A stretch of 64,000 nucleotides of DNA from Rhizobium sp. R711 (GTDB lineage Bacteria > Pseudomonadota > Alphaproteobacteria > Rhizobiales > Rhizobiaceae). How positions within the stretch are numbered: position 1 is the first letter of the stretch; the number at the start of each line of letters is the position of its first letter. The DNA lies in assembly GCF_002211365.1 (NCBI RefSeq), contig NZ_LOKZ01000006.1, positions 1 through 64,000 of the forward strand. The letters run 5' to 3'. This document shows positions 19,122 through 28,741 of the stretch, piece by piece. Below the pieces are notes generated by a model, which was given only the letters and a program-made list of their open reading frames with translations, had not been told where the DNA came from and ran no database searches. The position numbers were made by a program, and so were the translations under genes.

Positions 19122-19851
19122 GGTTGCGGTAGGGGTCGATGGTAGTGGCGGCGACGTCTGCCGTGACAATGATCCCTGATACGCCTGAGATCGGCAGCAC
19201 TTGGCACGGGGAGACGCGGTCGAACTTTTCCTGCGTTAGCGGCACGTAGGTTTCGGCTGCGCAGGATGCTATGTGCCGCTTGATGGCCGCTTCCTCGAAA
19301 TCGCCCGTCGACAACCCATGCACCGGATGGGCAGCCGTCGCTCCGAGAAAGAAGATGTCTGGTCGAAGCTGCGAGATCGCGGCCATGGCAACGGACCCGA
19401 CCGCCACCATCGAGTGCTTGTAGAGCTTGCCGCCGATGAGGATCACGCTGGCCGTCGGGTGGTGTTCGAACTCCGCGGCAATCGTCGGGCTATGTGTCGC
19501 GACTGAAAACGCAAAGTCGCGTGGCAGGTGCCGTGTGATCTCCGCTGTCGTCGTACCGCCATCCAGAAAGATCAGTTGGCCCGGCCGCACGAGTGAGGCT
19601 GCCTTCCTTCCGAGCCGCGCCTTCTCTTCGGAAGACACACCCTTTCGAGTCGAGAAGTCCGGCAGGTCAGGCGCAACGGGCATCGCCCCGCCGTGCACAC
19701 GCTTCAACAATCCCTCCGCCGCCATCTCTCTGAGGTCGCGACGGATCGTGTCCTCCGACAGCGAGAAATCTTCGGCGATGCGTTTGGCAATCACCTGGCC
19801 GTCCCGCCTGAGAATGTCGAGGATCAACGATTTGCGCTGGCTTGTAAGCAT
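19096..19851 (-). CDS. DeoR-family transcriptional regulator
   Basis: The 251-residue regulator has a DeoR helix-turn-helix at about 20-45 (IAEDFSLSEDTIRRDLREMAAEG, then RVHGGA). A sugar-phosphate-isomerase-like effector domain follows, with FLDGGTTTAEI and the C-terminal FDRVSP segment. Such proteins usually sense a phosphorylated sugar. The ATG at 19851 matches the family start; the frame is open to 19908. It is divergent from a DUF4406-type gene, with a four-copy symmetric repeat between them. Confidence 0.88.
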   Translation of the reverse strand: MLTSQRKSLILDILRRDGQVIAKRIAEDFSLSEDTIRRDLREMAAEGLLKRVHGGAMPVAPDLPDFSTRKGVSSEEKARLGRKAASLVRPGQLIFLDGGTTTAEITRHLPRDFAFSVATHSPTIAAEFEHHPTASVILIGGKLYKHSMVAVGSVAMAAISQLRPDIFFLGATAAHPVHGLSTGDFEEAAIKRHIASCAAETYVPLTQEKFDRVSPCQVLPISGVSGIIVTADVAATTIDPYRNLTAEILEA

Positions 19852-19868
19852 GGCCCTGATTCGATCTG

Positions 19869-19945
19869 TGCACGAATTATCGTGATACTGCACGAAATGA
19901 TTCGACATTCAAGAAATATCGTGCAGATATCGGATATCTCGTGCA
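19869..19945. promoter_or_regulatory. Symmetric four-site operator region
   Basis: TGCACGA occurs at 19869-19875 and 19889-19895. Its reverse complement TCGTGCA occurs at 19919-19925 and 19939-19945. Both pairs are exactly 20 bases apart and both are centred on the same point, 19907. The spacing equals about two helical turns. The region lies between the divergent DeoR and DUF4406-type genes, so it is the likely binding platform for the DeoR protein. Confidence 0.75.
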
Positions 19946-19972
19946 TGAAGCCGAGGGAAATGGAGCTTGATC

Positions 19973-20329
19973 ATGTTGATTCTGATTGCCGGGCCCTACA
20001 GGTCGGGAACCGGGGACGACCCGGCAAAAATGGCGGCCAACCTGCAGCGGCTGGAGCAGCCCTCGCACAGGCTGTTCAAAGCGGGCCATGTGCCGATGAT
20101 TGGAGAATGGGTGGCTCTGCCGGTGTGGAACGCCGCCGGCGGAAAGACCGTTGGCGATGATCTCTACGAGGAGATATTCCATCCCGTTGCTGGCCGGCTG
20201 CTACAGCTTTGCGATGGGGTGCTTCGGCTTGAGGGAGAATCCAAGGGCGCTGACAACGATGTGCGGATCGCGCGTGAACGCGGCATTCCAGTCTGGCATC
20301 GGATCGAAGATGTTCCAGACAGTGCCTGA
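19973..20329 (+). CDS. DUF4406-type (nucleoside deoxyribosyltransferase-like) protein
   Basis: The 118-residue protein begins MLILIAGPYRSGTG and has the DNDVRIARERGIPVW segment near its end. This is the pattern of DUF4406 proteins, which share the fold of nucleoside 2-deoxyribosyltransferases. The ATG at 19973 has GGAG seven bases upstream; a TTG at 19967 is less likely. It is divergent from the DeoR regulator and shares its operator region, so a role in sugar or nucleoside metabolism under that regulator is plausible. Confidence 0.72.
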   Translation: MLILIAGPYRSGTGDDPAKMAANLQRLEQPSHRLFKAGHVPMIGEWVALPVWNAAGGKTVGDDLYEEIFHPVAGRLLQLCDGVLRLEGESKGADNDVRIARERGIPVWHRIEDVPDSA

Positions 20330-20421
20330 AGCAGCTTGATTTTGAGAGGCCGGCTTGCCGGCCTCGATCTGTGCGTTTGCGGATCGCCGCGCTATAAAGT
20401 CAGCATCGAAGGGAGTCGATC

Positions 20422-21039
20422 ATGCTGACATTGTATTTCGCGCCGCATACCTGTGCGCTCGCAAGCCTCATCGCACTGGAAGAGTCTGGGCTGCCGTTCA
20501 AGACGAAGAAGCTGAATTTTGCCACAGCGGAGCAGCGTTCTCCAGAATATCTGGCGGTCAATCCCAAGGGCAGGGTTCCGGCACTGCTAACGGATCGCGG
20601 CATTGTCACCGAAACGCCGGCGATCCTCGCCTACATCGCGCAGGTCGCGCCGGCCGCGCAGCTGGCGCCGCTCGATCCCTTCGAGTTCGCCCGGATGCAG
20701 GCGTTCAACAATTACCTGTGTTCGACCGTGCATGTGAACCACGCGCATGGCCGCCGCGGTAGCCGTTGGGCGGATGATCCGACAGCTCACGAAGCGATGA
20801 AGGCGAAAGTGCCGCAGACGATGGCCGAGTGCTTCGAACTCATCGATGCGCAGATGCTGGAAGGTCCGTGGGTGATGGGCGAGTATTACTCGGTCGCCGA
20901 TCCCTATCTCTTCGTCATGACTGGCTGGCTTCGGCCAGACGGCGTCGATCCGGCTCGCTTCAGAAAGGCGACCGCACATTACGCCCAGATGATGGAACGG
21001 CCGGCCGTGCAACGAGCATTGGAGCGCGAGCAGGCCTAA
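20422..21039 (+). CDS. Glutathione S-transferase family protein
   Basis: The 205-residue protein has a thioredoxin-like N-terminal domain (LYFAPHTCALASLIALEE, NPKGRVPALL, TETPAILAYIA) and an all-helical C-terminal domain. The CALA segment near residue 10 carries the cysteine seen in beta-class bacterial GSTs. The ATG at 20422 follows AAGGGAG. The substrate is unknown. Confidence 0.88.
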   Translation: MLTLYFAPHTCALASLIALEESGLPFKTKKLNFATAEQRSPEYLAVNPKGRVPALLTDRGIVTETPAILAYIAQVAPAAQLAPLDPFEFARMQAFNNYLCSTVHVNHAHGRRGSRWADDPTAHEAMKAKVPQTMAECFELIDAQMLEGPWVMGEYYSVADPYLFVMTGWLRPDGVDPARFRKATAHYAQMMERPAVQRALEREQA

Positions 21040-21090
21040 CAAGCGGTTCCAGATCCCGAGCACCGCCGGAGGCAAGTGCCGGGCGATGCG

Positions 21091-21444
21091 CTAGCCCTGA
21101 AAACTCGCGGCAAGTCTCTTTGGCGCACGGAACCGCCATGCGCTGATCAGCCGTTCCTTCAGTTCGGCGTCGCTGATCATGGCGGCATGCAGGGGCATAT
21201 ATGGCCAGCCGATATAGTGGGGTGTCTGATAGTAGATGTCAGGCGCCATCTCGATTAGCCGCTCCTTGTCGTCAATCGAGATGGAAAGCACGATGGTCTC
21301 GTTGTTCTTGACAGCCACGAAGGATTTCCCGCCGACCTTCAGCGCCGGGTTGCCGTAGGATGTGCTTTCCTCGACATCAGGCAGATTGGCTTCCGAGGAA
21401 AGACGCTTGAGGCGCGCATATATCGTGTCGACACTGTCGGTCAT
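21091..21444 (-). CDS. MmcQ/YjbR-family protein
   Basis: The 117-residue protein has the MmcQ/YjbR pattern: EESTSYGNPALKVGGKSF, a central SIDDKERL, and YIGWPYMPLHA before the helical end. Members have a CyaY-like fold and are sometimes called DNA-binding, but their function is not firmly known. The ATG at 21444 is preferred over a TTG at 21474. It converges on the GST gene. Confidence 0.78.
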   Translation of the reverse strand: MTDSVDTIYARLKRLSSEANLPDVEESTSYGNPALKVGGKSFVAVKNNETIVLSISIDDKERLIEMAPDIYYQTPHYIGWPYMPLHAAMISDAELKERLISAWRFRAPKRLAASFQG

Positions 21445-21493
21445 TTCGGTTCGCTCGAATGACAGCTCACTCAAACTAACAGATTTCTGAGCG

Positions 21494-21682
21494 TCATGCG
21501 CATCTTGCGAGCGGTTGCCGTTCGGGCGTTTGCGCGCCTGGTCGCGGGCCGAGCGGCAGGTCGGCTAACGCCGTCGGTGACATCCGTGCCAGGTCAGGAT
21601 GGTACAACGGATCTCGCTTGATATCCGCGCTGTATGGCGGCACTACTGTCTCGACGCTCAAGAAAAACTTCAGGATTTGCAT
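21494..21682 (-). CDS. Small hypothetical protein
   Basis: The 62-residue frame begins MQILKFFLSVETVV with GAGG six bases upstream of the ATG at 21682. The segment DPLYHPDLARMSPTALADLPL looks like a conserved short motif, but I cannot assign a family. It is upstream of the MmcQ/YjbR gene on the same strand. It could be spurious. Confidence 0.4.
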   Translation of the reverse strand: MQILKFFLSVETVVPPYSADIKRDPLYHPDLARMSPTALADLPLGPRPGAQTPERQPLARCA

Positions 21683-21802
21683 GGCGTGCCTCGCTTCCTT
21701 CCAGGGTGGCGAACGGAGCATCTGCTCAACACAGCCTGATTATTGCGGCCACCCGGGCACGTTTCAATTGAGATTACCATCATATCAGTATAGAAAAACT
21801 AT

Positions 21803-22699
21803 ATGCGAAACTTGAACTCGGTTCACCTGAATGGATTGCGCGCGCTCGACGCAGTAGGCCGGCTCGGCTCCCTGCAGGCCGCGGCCGAGGAACTCGGGGT
21901 CTCGATCGGCGCCGTCAGCCAGCAGATCATCAAAGCCGAAGCACAACTCGATCACGTGATTTTCGAGCGCACGCCGAAGGGCATGGTCGCGACGGAGGCA
22001 GGCGCGCGCCTCCTGGTCGGTTTGACCGAGGGTTTCAACGCGCTGTCACAGGCCGTCGCGACGACACAGCGGCGCGACGACGGTATCCTGACGATCTCGG
22101 TTGCGCCGGTCTTTGCCGCGCGCTGGCTCGTCTATCGGCTCGATCGCTTTGCCGAGCGGCACCCTGAAATCAGCCTGCGGATGGATGCCACCACCCGGCT
22201 CGTCAATCCGGCGCTCTGCGACGTCGATGTCGGCATCCGGGTTGGCAGCGGGCAGTGGCCCGACGTGAAGGCGGAGTTGTTGCTTCAGCAGGAAGTCTTT
22301 CCGGTCTGCTCGCCCGCCATGGCGGCGCGCCTGCACGAGCCCGCCGATATCCTGTCGCTGCCGGCCGTGATCGACGGCCGCGCGATGTTTAGCTGGGAAG
22401 TCTGGATGCGTGAGGTCGGCCTCTCGGGTTCCACGCTCGAGACGCGTCACGTCTTCAATGACGCCTCGCTCTGCCTCGATGCGGCGATTGCAGGGCAGGG
22501 CGTCATGCTCGCCTGGCAGACGCTGGCGGGCTTTGCTCTGCAGCAGGGCCAGTTGGTTGCGCCTTTCGGCATTCGCGCGAAAACCGGTTTCGGCCACTAT
22601 TTCGTGACGGCCGAAGGCGCGCGCGAACCCAAGAAGGTGAAGGATTTCAAGGCCTGGATCCGCGAGGAAATGGCCGGTACCCTCAAGCTCTTTCCCTGA
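21803..22699 (+). CDS. LysR-family transcriptional regulator
   Basis: The 298-residue protein has the LysR helix-turn-helix at its N-terminus (LRALDAVGRLGSLQAAAEELGVS). The effector domain is of the GcvA/AmpR type, with DVDVGIRVGSGQWPD and LCLDAAIAGQGVMLAW. Its stop abuts the stop of the convergent GST gene. The target is not visible from position, although the neighbouring GST is a candidate. Confidence 0.9.
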   Translation: MRNLNSVHLNGLRALDAVGRLGSLQAAAEELGVSIGAVSQQIIKAEAQLDHVIFERTPKGMVATEAGARLLVGLTEGFNALSQAVATTQRRDDGILTISVAPVFAARWLVYRLDRFAERHPEISLRMDATTRLVNPALCDVDVGIRVGSGQWPDVKAELLLQQEVFPVCSPAMAARLHEPADILSLPAVIDGRAMFSWEVWMREVGLSGSTLETRHVFNDASLCLDAAIAGQGVMLAWQTLAGFALQQGQLVAPFGIRAKTGFGHYFVTAEGAREPKKVKDFKAWIREEMAGTLKLFP

Positions 22700-23359
22700 T
22701 CAGACCGGTTCCTGCGAACGCGTCGCCTGCATCGCAATATAGGCCGGGCGGGACTGGCAATGTTTGATCCAGGCGCTGATATTCGGATGGGCGTCGAACA
22801 GTGCCTGTTCCGTCTGGGCGTAGCGAAGCACCTCCGCGATGTTGAGGTCGGCGGCCGTAAAGCGGTTGCCGACCACGTATTCGTTCGTCGCAAGGTGCCT
22901 CTCCAGCGTCGCGAACGGCTTTTTCAGCGAACGCACCGCAACACTGATCGTCGCCTTGCCCTCATCGCTGTCCTGCTTCTCGTCGTCATAGACGTAAACG
23001 ATCTTCACCGTATGCGGTTCTACCTCGGTTGCTGCCCAGATGGTCCACATGGTCATCAAACCGTCTTCTTCGACGGTTTGGCCGGCGAGAGGCCCGCCAT
23101 GCTTACGTGCGAGATAAAGCGTGATGGCAAGCGACTCGTGTATCACGAGGTCGCCGTCCTTGATGCTCGGGATCAGCGCCATTGGATTGATTGCCAGGAA
23201 ATCCGGCGACAGCGTATTGATAGGTGCATCGGCGGCAAGCGGAGTGGCAAGTCGCCGGGCCTGGATGACCCGCACGGAGTCGAATTCCAGCCCCAGCTCC
23301 TCAGCCATCCAGTAAACGCGCGAGGCGCGCGAGCGATAGACCCCATAGATCGTCAGCAT
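22700..23359 (-). CDS. Glutathione S-transferase family protein
   Basis: The 219-residue protein has an N-terminal thioredoxin-like domain ([41 protein letters not shown]) and the C-terminal helical domain with the N-capping segment [12 protein letters not shown]. It is a different subgroup from the 20422 protein. It ends exactly where the convergent LysR gene ends. Confidence 0.87.
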   Translation of the reverse strand: MLTIYGVYRSRASRVYWMAEELGLEFDSVRVIQARRLATPLAADAPINTLSPDFLAINPMALIPSIKDGDLVIHESLAITLYLARKHGGPLAGQTVEEDGLMTMWTIWAATEVEPHTVKIVYVYDDEKQDSDEGKATISVAVRSLKKPFATLERHLATNEYVVGNRFTAADLNIAEVLRYAQTEQALFDAHPNISAWIKHCQSRPAYIAMQATRSQEPV

Positions 23360-23458
23360 GTCGATATCCCCCTTAATTCGCTGGCTGCAGGGTAGGAGCG
23401 GAAACGTCTTGACGGAAGCCGCCGAGCCTTATGAATCGATGAAAGCTTTTGATGTTTC

Positions 23459-24844
23459 TCAGGAGATGCGGTTGCGCTCGATCGTCAATTGAGGATAGCG
23501 CGAGGAGTCCGTCGCCGCCAGTTCACCCGACACCTTCTTGTCCCATTCGAAACCGAGGACGGCGCCGCCGGACGTTTCCTGAAACACATTGTCGGTGATG
23601 ACCGCCGTTCCGGCATCCTCCGCCACCGAGACCGCACAGCCGACCGGCGCCTTGCGGATGATGTTTCCGGTCACGACGAGGTTGCGCAGATAGGGACCCC
23701 AGCCGAGCTGCATGCCCCATCGTGGTGCACCTTCGATAATGTTGCCGGTGACCAGCGTATCCGCCTCGGCGGCAATGCCTATACCGAAGCCGACCTCATG
23801 CTCGTAGGGGCCCTTGAGCGTCAGGTTGCGCACCACATTGCCGGTCACGCTGGCCAACCTGCCGCCCTGGTCGAAGTTGGCGATCGAGATGCCGTTTGCC
23901 GCGCCGTCCACGATGTTGTTGGAGACAACGGCGCCCACAAACTCGAACTCGACATAGATCGCCGTCTCGCCCGAGCGTCGGCACTGGTTGCCGGTGATCT
24001 GGACATCGGACGCCGAATTGGCGCGGATTGCGGTGAAAGCGCAATCGGAAATGTGGTTGTTCGCCACCATCACGTTGTCGGCGCGGAAGATGTTGATGCC
24101 GTTGCCGTTCTGGCCGGTGCCGCCGTCATTGGCCTGGATCCGGTAGACGCGGTTGCCGCTGACGACGCTGCTATCAGCCGCCTTCTTCCAGCGATGCACG
24201 AGAATGCCGCCATTGCCGCAGTCGAAGACTTCGTTGCCGGTGATCGAGAGCCCGTCGGATTCGAGGGCATAGATGCCGGACTGGCCCGCACCTGATATGC
24301 GGCTGCGCTCGATCCGACCGCCGCATCGCTCCAGCTGCAGGGCATGCTTGCGGCTGCCGCCGATCTCGCAATTGTCGATCATCACCTCGTCGACGCCGGT
24401 AAATTGCAACAGCGCGCCGGCGTAGTCGCCGAGCCAACGGTTCTGGCCGTCGATGGCTATGTTCGACAGCTCGACACGCTTGATATTGTCAGCGCTAAAG
24501 AGGTGGCCGTCGCCGGTGTAGATGATACGCGACGCTCCCGGTACGCCTGTTATCCGCGTATTCTCCGGCAGCACGAGATTGGAAACCTTGTAGGTGCCGG
24601 GCGGCAGGAAAACCGGCACGTTTTCCGCTGCGGCCTGATCGATCATCTTCTGCAGGCCGACGCTCTTGCGGTCGGCCGCGCCGGGCGTCGTCTTGTATTC
24701 GACCGCGTCGATCGCTCCACGCAGATCGCCTTCGCGTGTTGCCGCCAAACTGCGGGAAGCGATCAGCGCGAGGGCCGATGCTCCCGCAAGGCGGAAGAGG
24801 TCGCGGCGCGACGATGTTAACGAAGTTTTCCTCATTGCCATCAT
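23459..24844 (-). CDS. Tat-exported parallel-beta-helix repeat protein (TIGR03808 type)
   Basis: The 461-residue protein has a twin-arginine signal (SSRRDLFRLAGASALALIA), then about fifteen right-handed beta-helix coils rich in N and G (for example VSGNRVYRI, VANNHISDC, ITGNQCRRSG, VTGNIIRKAP). It matches the TIGR03808 family of Tat-translocated repeat proteins as I remember it. The fold suggests a polysaccharide-acting or binding periplasmic protein, but no catalytic residues can be assigned. It is divergent from the ligase-associated exonuclease gene. Confidence 0.83.
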   Translation of the reverse strand: MMAMRKTSLTSSRRDLFRLAGASALALIASRSLAATREGDLRGAIDAVEYKTTPGAADRKSVGLQKMIDQAAAENVPVFLPPGTYKVSNLVLPENTRITGVPGASRIIYTGDGHLFSADNIKRVELSNIAIDGQNRWLGDYAGALLQFTGVDEVMIDNCEIGGSRKHALQLERCGGRIERSRISGAGQSGIYALESDGLSITGNEVFDCGNGGILVHRWKKAADSSVVSGNRVYRIQANDGGTGQNGNGINIFRADNVMVANNHISDCAFTAIRANSASDVQITGNQCRRSGETAIYVEFEFVGAVVSNNIVDGAANGISIANFDQGGRLASVTGNVVRNLTLKGPYEHEVGFGIGIAAEADTLVTGNIIEGAPRWGMQLGWGPYLRNLVVTGNIIRKAPVGCAVSVAEDAGTAVITDNVFQETSGGAVLGFEWDKKVSGELAATDSSRYPQLTIERNRIS

Positions 24845-24956
24845 TCTTGCAGGAAACGTGCCAGTGGGCTTGTTTCATTTTGGTACAGGCAAGCATCTCC
24901 CGGCCGCGTCACGCATGCCACTGGCCCTTCCATTCTTTCCCGCTATCTTTGCAGGC

Positions 24957-25967
24957 ATGAGACCAGACGCCTTGCTCTATCCCGCCCCCGAAGGGCTCTA
25001 TTGTCCCGAGGGAGGATTCTATGTGGATCCCGTGCGGCCGGTCGAGCGCGCCCTGATCACCCACGGCCATTCCGATCACGCGCGGCCCGGCCATGCAAAC
25101 GTGCTCGCGACGCGCCAGACGCTCGACATCATGCAGATCCGCTATGGCGACGGCTTCTGCGGAAGCGAGCAGGCTGCCGCCTTCGGCGAAGAGATCCTGA
25201 TCAACGGCGTGAAGGTCAGCTTTCATCCTGCCGGCCATGTGCTCGGTTCGGCGCAGATCGCGATCGAGAAGAGTGGCACGCGCATCGTCGTCTCGGGTGA
25301 TTACAAGCGGCGCGCAGACCCGACATGCGCGGCCTACGTTCCGGTGCCCTGCGACGTCTTCATCACCGAGGCGACCTTCGGGCTACCGGTCTTCCACCAT
25401 CCCGATCCGGTCGATGAAATGGGCAAGCTCTACGCCTCGCTGCGGCAGTTTCCGGAGCGCACGCATCTGATCGGCGCCTATGCGCTCGGCAAGGCGCAGC
25501 GCGTGATCCGCCTGTTGCGCGATACCGGCTACGACCAGCCGATCTATATCCACGGCGCGATGGAACGGCTCTGCGACTACTACATGGAGCAGGGCATCGA
25601 TCTTGGTGAGTTTCGCCCGGCGACAATCGAGAGCCGCGACAAGTCCGCCTTCAAGGGAGCCATTGTCGTCGGCCCGTCCTCGGCCTTTGCCGATCGCTGG
25701 GCACGACGCTTCAACGAGCCTTTGCCGGCATTTGCGTCGGGCTGGATGATGGTGCGTCAGCGCGCCAAGCAGCAGGGCGTCGAACTGCCGCTGGTCATCT
25801 CCGATCATTGCGACTGGCCGGAACTGACCGAGACGATCGGCGACCTGCGCCCCGAGGAAGTGTGGGTGACGCATGGTCGCGAGGAGGCGCTGGTCCGCTG
25901 GTGCCAGCTGCAAGGCATCAAGGCCCGGCCGCTCCATCTGGTCGGCTATGAAGACGAGGCCGACTGA
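24957..25967 (+). CDS. Ligase-associated DNA exonuclease (MBL fold)
   Basis: The 336-residue protein is a metallo-beta-lactamase/beta-CASP type nuclease, as in the TIGR04122 family. The metal motif is THGHSDHA near residue 35, with HPAGHVLGS and SGDYKRRAD further on and SDHCDW near the C-terminus. Its stop shares one base with the next start (TGATGA), so it is coupled to the ligase gene. Together they look like part of the ligase-associated DNA damage response cassette. The ATG at 24957 matches the family start; a longer frame runs antisense to the preceding gene. Confidence 0.88.
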   Translation: MRPDALLYPAPEGLYCPEGGFYVDPVRPVERALITHGHSDHARPGHANVLATRQTLDIMQIRYGDGFCGSEQAAAFGEEILINGVKVSFHPAGHVLGSAQIAIEKSGTRIVVSGDYKRRADPTCAAYVPVPCDVFITEATFGLPVFHHPDPVDEMGKLYASLRQFPERTHLIGAYALGKAQRVIRLLRDTGYDQPIYIHGAMERLCDYYMEQGIDLGEFRPATIESRDKSAFKGAIVVGPSSAFADRWARRFNEPLPAFASGWMMVRQRAKQQGVELPLVISDHCDWPELTETIGDLRPEEVWVTHGREEALVRWCQLQGIKARPLHLVGYEDEAD

Positions 25968-27595
25968 TGAAAGCATTCGCCGACCTTCTCGATCGCCTCG
26001 TGCTCACCCCCAGCCGCAACGGCAAGCTGAAACTGCTTACCGATTATTTCCGCGACACCCCGGACCCGGATCGCGGCTACGGTCTTGCCGCCATCGCCGG
26101 CACGCTTGAAGTGCGCAACGTCAAGCCGGCTATGCTGCGCGAGCTGGTGCTGGAGCGGATGGACGAGGTGCTCTTCCGCTATTCCTACGATTATGTCGGC
26201 GATCTGGCGGAAACGATCTCCCTTGTCTGGGACGCCGAGAAAGACATCGAACGGCCGGCGCTTGCCCAGCCTCGGCTTGGTGATGTCGTCAGAGAGATGA
26301 ACGCGCTCGGGCGCACCGAGGTCCGCAGCTTCGTGCGCGACTTGCTCGATCGGCTGGATACGTCAGGTCGTTTCGCCTTCATCAAGCTCGCGACCGGGGC
26401 GCTCCGCATCGGTGTGTCCTCGCGATTGGCGAAGCAGGCGCTCGCCGATATGGGTGGCCGCGACGTGACCGAAATCGAGACGCTGTGGCATGGCCTGCAG
26501 CCTCCCTACGAAGCGTTGTTTCGCTGGCTGGAAGGGCAGGGTAACAAGCCGGTGCTGGCAACGCCCGCGATCTTTCATTCCGTCATGCTTGCCAATCCGG
26601 TCGAGGAGGGGGATCTCGATCGGCTCGATCCAGCCGAATATGCAGCAGAGTGGAAGTGGGACGGCATTCGCGTGCAGCTGTCGCGCTCCGGCGACACGCG
26701 CAAGATCTACTCGCGTTCCGGCGACGATATATCAGGCGCATTTCCCGATATCGTCGATTCGATCAGCTTCGACGGCGTGATGGACGGCGAGCTGCTTGTT
26801 GGCGGAACCACCCGCTCGAACAGCCCGACGCGTACCTTTTCCGATCTGCAGCAACGCCTGAACCGCAAGACGGTAACGACGAGGATGCTCGACGAGTATC
26901 CGGCTTTCATTCGTGCCTACGATCTGCTTTTCGATCGGGAGGAGGACGTGCGCGGTCGCTCCTACGTCGATCGTCGTGAACGTCTTGCGGAGGTCATTGA
27001 CCGTGCACCGCACGACCGCTTCGATCTTTCGCCTCTGGTCGAATTCTCTTCATGGGACCAACTGGATCAACTGCGGTCGTCACCGCCGGATCCTGTCATC
27101 GAGGGGGTGATGATCAAGCGCCGCGACAGCATCTATCAGGCGGGGCGCTTGAAGGGGCCGTGGTTCAAATGGAAGCGCAACCCTTACAACGTCGACGCCG
27201 TGCTGATGTATGCGCAGCGCGGCCATGGCAAGCGGTCGAGCTATTATTCGGATTTCACCTTCGGCGTCTGGACGGAGACACCGGAGGGAGAACAGCTGGT
27301 GCCTGTTGGCAAAGCCTATTTCGGCTTCACGGATGCTGAACTGGAACTGCTGGACAAGTTCGTTCGCAACAACACGACCGAGCGCTTTGGTCCGGTACGG
27401 GCCGTCAGGGCGGACAAGGATTTCGGCTTCGTCGTGGAAGTCGCCTTCGAAGGCATCAATCGCTCTACCCGCCACAAGTCGGGCGTGGCGATGCGCTTTC
27501 CGCGGATCTCCCGTCTGCGCCCCGATAAGCCGTCCTACGAGGCGGATCGCCTTCAGACGCTGGTCGCGATGATCGATGCCAAGGGCGATCAGTAG
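25967..27595 (+). CDS. ATP-dependent DNA ligase (cassette type)
   Basis: The 542-residue enzyme seals DNA nicks with ATP. The adenylation motif is KWDGIR near residue 229; further motifs include DGELLVG, EGVMIKR and PWFKWKR. It has an N-terminal DNA-binding domain and a C-terminal OB domain. It is separate from the NAD-dependent LigA used in replication. The neighbouring exonuclease overlaps it by one base. The usual cassette partners, a DEXH helicase and a metallophosphoesterase, are not next to it. Confidence 0.92.
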   Translation: MKAFADLLDRLVLTPSRNGKLKLLTDYFRDTPDPDRGYGLAAIAGTLEVRNVKPAMLRELVLERMDEVLFRYSYDYVGDLAETISLVWDAEKDIERPALAQPRLGDVVREMNALGRTEVRSFVRDLLDRLDTSGRFAFIKLATGALRIGVSSRLAKQALADMGGRDVTEIETLWHGLQPPYEALFRWLEGQGNKPVLATPAIFHSVMLANPVEEGDLDRLDPAEYAAEWKWDGIRVQLSRSGDTRKIYSRSGDDISGAFPDIVDSISFDGVMDGELLVGGTTRSNSPTRTFSDLQQRLNRKTVTTRMLDEYPAFIRAYDLLFDREEDVRGRSYVDRRERLAEVIDRAPHDRFDLSPLVEFSSWDQLDQLRSSPPDPVIEGVMIKRRDSIYQAGRLKGPWFKWKRNPYNVDAVLMYAQRGHGKRSSYYSDFTFGVWTETPEGEQLVPVGKAYFGFTDAELELLDKFVRNNTTERFGPVRAVRADKDFGFVVEVAFEGINRSTRHKSGVAMRFPRISRLRPDKPSYEADRLQTLVAMIDAKGDQ

Positions 27596-27704
27596 TTTTT
27601 CTGGCGCAAAACGCCGCAGGATCACAGTTTTCAACACAACGTGTGTTGGCGACCGCGCGCTTCCGGTGCAATTTTCGAATCGCCGGGAACCATGGAAGTG
27701 TGAA

Positions 27705-28628
27705 ATGACGTCAGACAAAGGTAATTCTTTTCTCCGCCAACGCCGCACGGTTCTTGCAGGCCTGGCCGGAGCCCTCCTGCTCCCGCGCATGGCTAGTGCA
27801 TTCGACGTTCCGGACGTGCCGAGACTGATCGATCACGACTATGCCAAGGTCCGCAAGCACTTCCATACCAAGCTCTTGCAGAAGGGGCCGGCTCCCGACA
27901 AGTATGAACCGCTCGACGCGCCCGCGGACGGTGAGAAGATCTTCTACCGGTCCGGCTATGGCGGCGAATTGGAACTGGTTGCCTGGGTCTCCAAATACAA
28001 GCGCGGCGGCAAGCCAAAGCCAGGTGTTCTGTTCCTGCACGGCGGCAACGCCATGGGTCTTGGCCACTGGGTTCTGCTCAAGGCCTATGTCGACGCGGGC
28101 TTCGTGGTGATGATGCCGTCGCTGCGCGGCGAAAATGGCCAGATGGGCAATTTCTCGGGCTTCTACGACGAGGTCGACGATGTGCTCTCGGCGGCCGACC
28201 GTCTGCAGCATCTTCCCGGCGTCGATGGCAACCGCCTGTTTATCGCCGGCCACAGCATCGGCGGTACGCTGACCATGCTTGCGGCGATGAGCAGCCACAA
28301 ATTCCGCGCCGCGGCGCCGATCTCCGGCAATCCGGATGCGTTTCGTTTCTTCAATCGCTACCCGCAGGACATTCGTTTCGACGACAGCAACGCCCACGAA
28401 TTCGAGGTCCGCAGTGCGCTCTGCTATGCCAAGAGCTTCAAATGCCCCGTCCGTGTCGTCCATGGCACTGAGGAGGCGCATTTCAACGACCGCGCCGGCC
28501 TGCTTGCCAGCCGCGCCCGCTCCGGCGGTGTCCAGATCGAAACGGATACGGTGACCGGCAACCACACCTCGGCGCTGCCGGCGGAGATTGAACAGAGCAT
28601 AAAGTTTTTCCACGGGGTCTCGGCCTGA
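27705..28628 (+). CDS. Exported alpha/beta hydrolase
   Basis: The 307-residue protein has a signal-like N-terminus (RQRRTVLAGLAGALLLPRMASA), which is a possible Tat signal. The alpha/beta hydrolase core has LFLHGGNA, the nucleophile elbow GHSIGG, and a late histidine (TGNHTSA). It is close to the S9 peptidase/dienelactone hydrolase branch, and the substrate is unknown. The ATG at 27705 follows GGAAG; the frame extends upstream without a better start. Confidence 0.82.
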   Translation: MTSDKGNSFLRQRRTVLAGLAGALLLPRMASAFDVPDVPRLIDHDYAKVRKHFHTKLLQKGPAPDKYEPLDAPADGEKIFYRSGYGGELELVAWVSKYKRGGKPKPGVLFLHGGNAMGLGHWVLLKAYVDAGFVVMMPSLRGENGQMGNFSGFYDEVDDVLSAADRLQHLPGVDGNRLFIAGHSIGGTLTMLAAMSSHKFRAAAPISGNPDAFRFFNRYPQDIRFDDSNAHEFEVRSALCYAKSFKCPVRVVHGTEEAHFNDRAGLLASRARSGGVQIETDTVTGNHTSALPAEIEQSIKFFHGVSA

Positions 28629-28741
28629 TCGTGGTCTGACGTCCATTGATGCGAGGCTGATCTGGTGACCAGCCTCGCGCCAGCCGCAAGTGCCATCCTT
28701 GCCACAGCTATACGTCTCGCTGTTGTCGATGAGGGTGTTTT

